Assembly (NCBI RefSeq): GCF_023716865.1
Contig: NZ_CP092417.1
Span: 4,008,001-4,072,000, forward strand
Reading direction: 5' to 3'
Source: Endozoicomonas sp. SCSIO W0465
GTDB lineage: Bacteria > Pseudomonadota > Gammaproteobacteria > Pseudomonadales > Endozoicomonadaceae
DNA: 64,000 nucleotides
The notes beneath the pieces were generated by a model that worked only from the letters and a program-made list of their open reading frames with translations, was not told the DNA's origin and ran no database searches. Position numbers and translations under genes: made by a program. This document shows, piece after piece, positions 57,737-64,000 of this stretch (its first letter is position 1; every line of letters starts with the position of its first letter).

Positions 57737-58845
57737 GGCTAAGTTACCGTTAATGGTTGGAAGCACCAATGTTCAGTAATTCTGCTGATCAACCGGCCAA
57801 CAGTTAATTTTTTTGCTGCCGTCAGTTCTCGCCTCCAGGCCAGATAATGGGGAAGGTAACGAGTTGCAACCCCTTGGAATACGCCGCCAATCCAGCGTTT
57901 TAAATGACTGTGATAAGAATTTACAGTCTGGATGTGGTAGATGCCTTCAACAACATGTTGACCTGCTGATGTCACCAGCTCCTTGAAGACAAATCCAAGC
58001 TTGTCAGCAAGTTTTTCGTGAGCGAGGTGTGCATCCGCACAGACCGTGGCCTGTATCGATATGCGGCCATTTAAATGCCTGCACAATTCATTAGCACTTT
58101 CGTTTTCTAATACACCGTCAACGGTATTTCGATTACGGTCCCGAGCCACCATTACCGGGACTTTTCGGGCTTTGTTGGGATCATTACCCCGCTTTCGGGT
58201 TGGCCGTGGAAGGCCTTCTCTTTGCCCTTTGAAGGATTCACGGAAAAATGTTTCATCAAGCTCAGTAATGCCACAAAGCTCTTCTGCTTGATCATTATTA
58301 ATCACTTCAAGAAAGCGGTGACGCCAGCGGAACGCAGTTTTCAAGTCAATGGCATTCTCAGCAGCAGCTGGTCGCAAGACCATAGAGTGAGTCATACCTG
58401 CGAGGTACTTGTTCCATTTTTCAGGGTGCCTGAGCCTTGCCAAAGGCGTTCCACTAAAGGCGTTAAACGTTGAGTCGCAAGTCTTGCAGTGGTAGCGCTG
58501 TCGGCCATTTCGTATGCCCCAGCGACCAACGCTATGGCTTTTGCATTTGGGGCACCTGGGGTTTTCGGCAAATTGGGCAAGTATGCTCTTTTCTACGTCA
58601 GGTGTTGCATTATCGTTATTGGGTATAGATTCACTGTAAACAGGTTCAGAGTCAGTGGTTTCTACTACCTCGGTAACCTCTATTTGAGTACTAAGGAGCG
58701 AGTTGTTAAGAATGTCTCGCTGTTCACTGGTTAATGTTGAAATGGAATCAATAAAATTCTGGAAGAGTTCAGATTGCATATCACTCCCCTACAACGTAGA
58801 TTTTATGGGAGTTTAGCTGATTCAACCATTAACGGTAACTTAGCC
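57737..58845 (-). mobile_element. IS1595-family insertion sequence, copy 4
   Basis: 1109 bp, same ends as copies 1-3. Duplication ACAACCAAC at 57728-57736 and 58846-58854. Shows the element jumped into both the defence operon and the prophage. Confidence 0.92.
57739..58779 (-). CDS. IS1595-family transposase, copy 4
   Basis: Same 346-residue intact protein as the three copies in the ATPase gene. Confidence 0.9.
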   Translation of the reverse strand: MQSELFQNFIDSISTLTSEQRDILNNSLLSTQIEVTEVVETTDSEPVYSESIPNNDNATPDVEKSILAQFAENPRCPKCKSHSVGRWGIRNGRQRYHCKTCDSTFNAFSGTPLARLRHPEKWNKYLAGMTHSMVLRPAAAENAIDLKTAFRWRHRFLEVINNDQAEELCGITELDETFFRESFKGQREGLPRPTRKRGNDPNKARKVPVMVARDRNRNTVDGVLENESANELCRHLNGRISIQATVCADAHLAHEKLADKLGFVFKELVTSAGQHVVEGIYHIQTVNSYHSHLKRWIGGVFQGVATRYLPHYLAWRRELTAAKKLTVGRLISRITEHWCFQPLTVT

Positions 58846-59560
58846 ACAACCAACGGTCAGTATCTCCACCCACCAGGGCACCTCTGCCGGATAATGTTCC
58901 CGTCGCTGGTAGAGCAAACTATGCTCAACAGTCTCACCTTGTTCCGTCCATGTCTCGCCAAGCACAGTATTGGTCCAGTCTTTGAACTGTACCGGGTTAC
59001 TCTTGGCGGCGAGGAAATCCTCCACTGCATTTTGCCAGCTGTACCAGCCATTAGGGCTGTAAAGCGAACTCAGGTGGAATCCAGCGACCTTATTGCTCTT
59101 TTCAGTTTCAGCCTGCCAATAGCCATTAGTGAGCAGTTTCGGTTTGTCTTTTTCGTAATGCTTATGACCACACTGTACACACTCAAACCGGGTGGTTGCC
59201 GGATCATGGTTATCAAAAATGATCTGAGCCCAGACGATCGGCTGGTACTGTCCACAGCTATTGCAGGGAACCAGATAGTGTCGTTTATCGCTGCTTTCAT
59301 AAGCCGCTTCAATCTTGCTGGTTTCTGCAATATTGGGCGTGCTGACCATCAGGATTTTGCGGTTACGGCTAAAAGTGGCTGTTCGTTTAATGGCCAGATT
59401 GATCGGGCTGCCTTCGCCATCCACATCATCGTCGTAGGCATCCACTTCATCCATAAATAAAAATCGGGCAGGCATCGAGCGCAGGCCCGCCGCTGAATTG
59501 GCTCCGGTAAAGATCAGCACACCATTGGGAAACTCCTTGGTCAGCAGGGTATTTCCGCTA

Positions 59561-59720
59561 GGCTCTTGTAGGATTTCAGACTGCTACTGGGTTGAACATT
59601 GCTGAAGCCCTTTATCTACAAAGGTTGTCAGCATATTGTCCGGTAATGTTGCTCAATCCTTGTTTTTCGTGACCTACAGTCAGTTTTCACTGTAGAGCAG
59701 TTCGTAATCAAAATAGAGCC
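59561..59720. mobile_element. 160-bp MITE (type A), copy 2
   Basis: As far as I can read, identical in sequence and length to 32533-32692. Duplication TTCCGCTA at 59553-59560 and 59721-59728. Removal restores RDSGNTLLTKEFPNGVLIFTG in TerL. Confidence 0.9.
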
Positions 59721-60129
59721 TTCCGCTATCCCGACTTCTTGGATCTTTTACTTTCTCCCGCAGATCCGGCATTTCATCGATCATCGGGGCGATCCGCTGC
59801 TTGGAGGTTCGCTTGGCCATATCCAGAGTGGGCAATACATACATCATGGAACCCGGCGTATGGTCAATCACATAACCAAGCCAGTTATTGCCGCATTCGG
59901 TGCCACCCACCTGGGCACCCTTCATAAACACCACCTACTCGACAGGCGACGATGGTGACAGACAATCCATAATTTCTTTGAGATACGGTGTGCGGGAAGT
60001 TCGCCATCGGCCAGCTTCTTTGGTGGCCTTGGCTGGCAAAATCCGTTTCTGGTCAGCCCATTCAGATACTGTTAGCCGGGTGTCTGGCTTTAAACCTGCG
60101 AAAAAGCCTGAAAAATAAGGACTATTCAT

Positions 60130-60582
60130 ACACTTGTTTGTTTATATTCGTGACAAATAGCCGTAACGGCTACCCAAATCTAAAGATCTTGTAGACACCC
60201 AGTATTTTCGTTAGCCCTTGGGGATTCGGGGATAATTAAAGTTGGCACGCTAAATGGTAGATAAAAGGTGTAAAGGAAAATTGCTCGGCATCAGTTCCAG
60301 GATGGAAGTACCGGCCAAGGATGGCCACCAGGGAAATAATAATAACAATCTGGAAGTGCTGAGATTGTCGCCCCGTTGACCGGGGCGTTGTTTTATCTGC
60401 TGATCAATCACACAAATTTGCAAAGGCCAAAAAAAAGCCTCAGTCTGGTTCGACTGTCCCCGCTCCAATTGCGGGGTGTGGTTCACCAGCTCAAAGGCTT
60501 CCTTCGTTAAGAATACCAGCTTAACAACACGCCCGCTATAGAGTATAATCGCGCTGCTTCAGCTCCCTCTGCAGAGCGACTA
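60130..60582. other. Non-coding stretch with terminator-like hairpins
   Basis: No credible gene is seen on either strand. CGCCCCG / CGGGGCG (60369-60375 and 60381-60387) with a T-rich tail (TTGTTTTAT) reads as a + strand terminator. CAGTC / GACTG (60441-60445 and 60452-60456), followed on the - strand by AGGC and eight Ts, reads as a - strand terminator, next to a second stem CCCCGC / GCGGGG (60458-60463 and 60471-60476). The terminase promoter probably lies here too. The terminase small subunit gene expected in this place is absent. Confidence 0.55.
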
Positions 60583-62298
60583 GGAGGCTGTCCGAGAACT
60601 AGCTATTGAAAAAACGAAAGCTTCAGCATTTTCTTGGCTGATCAAATATTGACCTAAATTTAGCCTGTTTTGGGGTAAAAATTGCGTTTTTTACCCTTTT
60701 GCTTGCCTTTATGCTGCCATTTTAAGCCTTTTTGCTTCTTCAAGACGGATTGATCCCGTTGAAACCGATTTGACAATTTTTTTGAAATTATAAGCACTGC
60801 AGACCAGTGAAAATTCTCCAGCCACTTTTTCCTTACCCCGGACACTGAACCCTCTGAATCCTGAGTTCTTGATTTGGCCAAAAGGCGGTTCCGCAATCAC
60901 CTTGCGACGCTCATAAACCGCTTTGGCCTCTTTGGTTTCCATTTTGCGGTTCATCGCCTGGCGTATGGCTTCGTGGCGGTCTGTGCGAATCACTTTCCCC
61001 GGGTCTTTGTTGTCACCACTGCACCTTTTACGTAACGGGCAATCCCGGCAGATATCTTTACTGACGCGGTAGCTTTTGTGTTTTGCTTTGCTAGCCGTGT
61101 TATAAATCAGCTTCTCACCGGCAGGGCAGGTAAAGCTGTCGTCTGCTTCATGGTAAATAAAATCCGCTTTGACAAACTTTCTGTCAGAGTCTTCCAGTCC
61201 CTCTGTTGCAGGCTTCTCCTGTCGATCCGTAGCCATGTAAGCGTCAATGTTCGCATCATCAAACGCTTGCAGGTTGGGCCCTGAGTAATAGCCATTATCC
61301 TCACTCATTTTGCCAATGGACGCGTTATCTGTTGCTTCTGCAATGGCTTCAAGTGCAGGCTTTACTTCCTGCTTGTCATTGGCATGCTGGCTGATGTGCT
61401 GGCCAACAATGATACCATTATCGCTGTCGACGCTGATCTGGGCGTTATAACTGTACTGATAGCCACTGCCTTTTTTACCCATGATCCTGGCATCATGATC
61501 AGCAAAGCTGATTTGCTTTTTGTCGTCTATCGGCTTATCGGGATTCAGGGCCTGTTCCCGTTCTTCAAGCGCTTTTTTGGCCTCCTGGATTTTCTCTAAC
61601 CGTTCCTGCTTGAATTGCAAGTCTTCAGGAATGCTGTAGCCAGTCTCCTGCTGATAAGCATCGTCCTCTTCACTGTCACTGGTTTCGGCTTTTTTAATCA
61701 GGGCCTCAACTTCAGCCATTAATTCAGCTTCTTTGGCCTTAAGTCGTGCGTAGCTCATGGCCTTATGCTTTGATGAGTCGGCTTTGAATTTGGAACCATC
61801 AAGAGCGATGTGGCCCAGCGAGGCCATCTGTAGTTCCCGGGCGAGCAGCACGCTCTGTTTGAAACTGCTTTTAAAAAAGGTGGCCTGGTTTTTACGAAAG
61901 TCACTGAGCACCCGGAAATTTGGGCAGTGCTGTTTGGCGATATACATGAAAGCCAAGTCCTGATTGCAGCGCCGTTCAATCTCCCTGGAGCTGAACACAC
62001 CATGGCTATAGGCATAGATCAGGATCGATATAATCAGTCGTGGGTGGTAGGCATTCTGGCCAAGATGGTGATACTGCTTTTCCACTTCAGAGGTGTCGAT
62101 ATGCTTGAAGATATCTTCAAAAACGAAGCAATCATGATCTGGTGGCAGCAGGTCGAAGATGTTCGATGGGAACATCAGGTGCTGGTCAAAATCAGCAGGG
62201 TTATCTTTGAATTTGATTGATGACATCCGTTTCGGCAACAACAAAGTGGGCAGAAGATGCCTGATTATACTTAATCAGGCTATTCTCGGACAGCCTCC
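60583..62298 (-). mobile_element. IS1182-family insertion sequence, complete copy
   Basis: About 1716 bp with ends GGAGGCTGTCCGAGAA and its complement TTCTCGGACAGCCTCC. A palindromic CTAG spans both borders (60580-60583 and 62298-62301). The right end abuts a second left end of the same element. Confidence 0.85.
60709..62244 (-). CDS. IS1182-family transposase
   Basis: A 511-residue transposase; the real start is probably ATG 62226 (MSSIKFKDNPADF). N-terminal DUF772-type region (YHPRLIISILIYAYSHGVFSSREIERRCNQDLAFMYIAKQ), then catalytic IALDGSKFKADSS, DNGYYSG and RRKVIAEPPFGQIKNSGFRGFSVRG, plus a cysteine cluster CRDCPLRKRC typical of IS1182. The gene is intact. Confidence 0.9.
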   Translation of the reverse strand: MLLPKRMSSIKFKDNPADFDQHLMFPSNIFDLLPPDHDCFVFEDIFKHIDTSEVEKQYHHLGQNAYHPRLIISILIYAYSHGVFSSREIERRCNQDLAFMYIAKQHCPNFRVLSDFRKNQATFFKSSFKQSVLLARELQMASLGHIALDGSKFKADSSKHKAMSYARLKAKEAELMAEVEALIKKAETSDSEEDDAYQQETGYSIPEDLQFKQERLEKIQEAKKALEEREQALNPDKPIDDKKQISFADHDARIMGKKGSGYQYSYNAQISVDSDNGIIVGQHISQHANDKQEVKPALEAIAEATDNASIGKMSEDNGYYSGPNLQAFDDANIDAYMATDRQEKPATEGLEDSDRKFVKADFIYHEADDSFTCPAGEKLIYNTASKAKHKSYRVSKDICRDCPLRKRCSGDNKDPGKVIRTDRHEAIRQAMNRKMETKEAKAVYERRKVIAEPPFGQIKNSGFRGFSVRGKEKVAGEFSLVCSAYNFKKIVKSVSTGSIRLEEAKRLKMAA

Positions 62299-62323
62299 TA
62301 GGAGGCTGTCCGAGAACTAGCTA
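62299..62323 (-). mobile_element. Left end of a second, tandem IS1182 copy
   Basis: GGAGGCTGTCCGAGAACTAG followed by CTA repeats the first 23 bases of the element starting at 60583. The remainder is displaced by the ISNCY copy inserted at 62324. It should resume beyond the window. Confidence 0.8.
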
Positions 62324-62460
62324 GTTCTCGTCCAAAAACACAACCAATTGAAAACTGTAGATTTTATCCTGAAAAATTAAGTGGAGCCCTACTGCTATCT
62401 GGCGACTAAACTTCCCAAGAGCAAGAAACATAAGGGATTGCCAAAAACAGAGGACTCCAA

Positions 62461-63836
62461 ATGCGCAAAAAACGCAACCCGCAGTGTAGTATGGAACTCC
62501 ATTACGTACCTCATGAAATCTGCTCCCAGCTTTCCGGTATCTCGCAATGGCTTGACGCCCATCCACAGTTCAATGACTGGATTTATGAGGACTTAAGTTC
62601 TGGTGATAAACAGAACACTGGGCGGAACGGACTATCAGCAGAATCCGTTCTTCGTGCGGCACTCCTGAAACAGTATTTGAATTGTGATTATGACTACTTG
62701 TCGTTTGTTTTGATGGACTCCATGCTCTTTCGAGACTTTTGTCGCCTCGAACCAAACCAGCGCCCCAGTCGCTCCAGTTTGCATGGGCTCATCAGCCTTC
62801 TTACTGCATCTACATGGGAACGGATTAATAACTGTCAGCTAATGACCGCTAAAGATCAGGGTATTGAAAAAGGGCGCACTGTGGCTATTGACAGCACAGT
62901 CACCGAATCGGATATCAAACCTCCTTGCGACAGTGATCTTTTAGCCAGTTCCGTTAAAGAAATTTGTCGGCTGCTGGAACGGGGACAAACACTGACAGCG
63001 ACACCGCTTTATGAATATACCCATCACAACCGAGCCGTAAAAGATGCGGCCAGAAAATGCATCTACGCTGGCAAAGAAGAGCGGCATCAGCATTATAAAA
63101 AACTGCTGCAGTTGACCCGAAAATCCCGGAAGGTACTTATCGAAGCTACTGTCACGCTAGCAAACGCCCGTCAGCAGGGGCAGTGTCTCCTGGCTGATGA
63201 TGCCGACAAGTGGCAGGCCGATGTGGATCACCTGTTACCCCTGGTGGATGCAATAGTCTCCCAGACAGAGCGCAGGGTCTTTAAGGGTGAAAAGGTGCCA
63301 GCCCAGGAAAAAGTGGTTAGCCTGTATGAACCCCATACGGATATCATCGTAAAAGACAGGCGGCAAGTACAGTATGGCCATAAACTGAACCTGGTTCAGG
63401 GAAAAAGTCGATTGATCCTGGACCTGGTTATTGAGGAAGGTAACCCAGCGGATTCGGACCAATTCATTCCGATGATGGAAAGACAAAAAGAAATTTATGG
63501 TCGTGTACCTCGCCAGACAAGCGGTGACGGCGGATACGCGTGTCGCGCTAAGCGTGTCGCGCTAATTTGGAAAAAGCCAAGGCCATGGGAATCAGCGATG
63601 TAGCTTTTAATAAGAAGCGCGGACTTGAAGTCGAAGAGATGACTAAAAGTCAGTATGTGTATAAAACGCTCTTTCGCTTCCGGGCAGGTATTGAAGCGGG
63701 AATTTCGTGGCTAAAGAGATGTTTTGGGCTATCACGTTGCCACTGCAAGGGTTCTGAGCGTTTTGATTCTCATTGCTGGTTATCGGTGGTCTGTTACAAC
63801 CTGGTGATTCTGGCCAGACACCCGGCACCATCCTGA
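62461..63836 (+). pseudogene. ISNCY-type transposase, copy 3, frameshifted
   Basis: Matches the 453-residue transposase of copies 1 and 2 up to GDGGYACRA. A 14-bp tandem duplication then shifts the frame, giving the tail KRVALIWKKPRPWESAM and a stop at 63603. The rest of the original protein lies in another frame (63567-63836, ending RHPAPS). The glutamate-containing C-terminal part is lost, so this copy cannot supply transposase but may be moved by the intact ones. Confidence 0.88.
63538..63565 (+). repeat. 14-bp tandem duplication breaking ISNCY copy 3
   Basis: GCGTGTCGCGCTAA occurs twice in a row (63538-63551, 63552-63565); copies 1 and 2 have it once. Confidence 0.9.
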
Positions 63837-64000
63837 TAGCCACCTCCACGCTACATGAAAGTACCTTTCCAGCATGGTGGGAGGATGTTTTCTGCCTGCT
63901 TTTCGCGTTTTTCTCCAATATCCGTCCCAGATTAGAGAAAAAAAGGGAAGAGTTTTTGCGGCTCTCTGGAATTTCAGGAAATATCAAAACGCACGTACAA

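Larger units (their letters stand above)
56996..60129 (-). pseudogene. Terminase large subunit (gpA family), with amber codon, MITE and IS1595 insertion
   Basis: The start MNSPYFSGFFAGLKPDTRLTVSEWADQKRIL at 60129 is followed by a TAG at codon 65 (59935-59937), in frame, where relatives have a lysine-type residue before VVFMKGAQVGGTE (Walker A region). Then come LPTLDMAKRTSKQRIAPMI, a MITE after RDSG, the Walker B FLFMDEVDAYDDD, zinc-finger-like CNSCGQ / CVQCGH, and an IS1595 copy in the nuclease part (EILTVGCDVQDDRFEFEV after joining). Removing both insertions leaves 1848 nt, 616 codons. GpA proteins package DNA and cut cos sites. Three independent lesions make it inactive. No small-subunit gene is seen upstream. 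Confidence 0.9.
62324..64000 (+). mobile_element. ISNCY-type insertion sequence, copy 3, running off the window
   Basis: Same sequence as copies 1 and 2 with an additional 14 bp, so it should end near 64038. Left duplication candidate TAGCTA at 62318-62323. It is inserted into the second IS1182 copy. Confidence 0.85.

Noticed and set aside
60250..60486. A 78-codon - strand frame between TerL and IS1182 as the terminase small subunit
   Set aside because: It runs through several hairpins and has no helix-turn-helix or Nu1-like pattern.

Overview
The window looks like the chromosome of a gammaproteobacterium, most plausibly a marine Oceanospirillales-type organism (Endozoicomonas-like is my best guess). 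This rests on the GlnD, BrnQ, CydABX and retropepsin/7TM-transglutaminase/ATP-grasp gene set together with extreme insertion-sequence density. It is inferred from gene content, not from any search.

Bases 1-17600 are ordinary chromosome, all on the + strand: the 3' part of glnD, a CorA-type Mg transporter, a YbaK-like deacylase, brnQ, a three-gene operon (lipoprotein with two retropepsin-like domains, 7TM inactive transglutaminase, ATP-grasp ligase), a membrane diguanylate cyclase, a pair of unrecognised genes, and cydA-cydB-cydX.

Bases 17600-26212 hold a translationally coupled, defence-island-like operon: an SNF2-type helicase, an OLD-type AAA/TOPRIM ATPase, and the first ~50 codons of a type III-like DNA methyltransferase. 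The ATPase gene is split by three copies of one IS1595-family element and by a 159-bp MITE. Removing the four insertions and one copy of each target duplication restores an uninterrupted 557-codon frame. The methyltransferase is cut off at about 26190, where the prophage begins.

Bases 26223-60129 are the head and tail module of a lambda-like prophage, read on the - strand from right to left: TerL, gpW-like, portal, ClpP-like protease, decoration protein, major capsid, head-tail connector, tail completion proteins, tail tube, tape measure, and a set of large tail-tip genes joined by TAATG/ATGA overlaps. Seven structural genes and the 77-aa last gene are interrupted by mobile DNA: two IS66/ISBst12-type copies, two ISNCY-type copies, an IS50/Tn5-like element, an ISL3 element, one IS1595 copy and two identical 160-bp MITEs. 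An IS4 element, itself carrying a nested DDE element, sits just upstream of one of them. TerL also has an in-frame amber codon and the tape measure a 2-bp frameshift, so this is a dead prophage. No integrase, repressor, replication or lysis genes are visible. A + strand cargo gene with 21-residue basic repeats sits inside the tail module.

Bases 60130-64000 contain a non-coding stretch with terminator-like hairpins, a complete IS1182-family element, the first bases of a second tandem copy of it, and a third ISNCY copy inserted in that second copy; its transposase is broken by a 14-bp duplication.

In nearly every case the insertion borders could be set to the base from inverted repeats plus target duplications: 9 bp for the IS1595 and IS50-like elements, 8 bp for IS66, ISL3, the MITEs and the nested DDE element, 6 bp for ISNCY, and 10 bp for IS4. 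Joined lengths were checked for divisibility by three.
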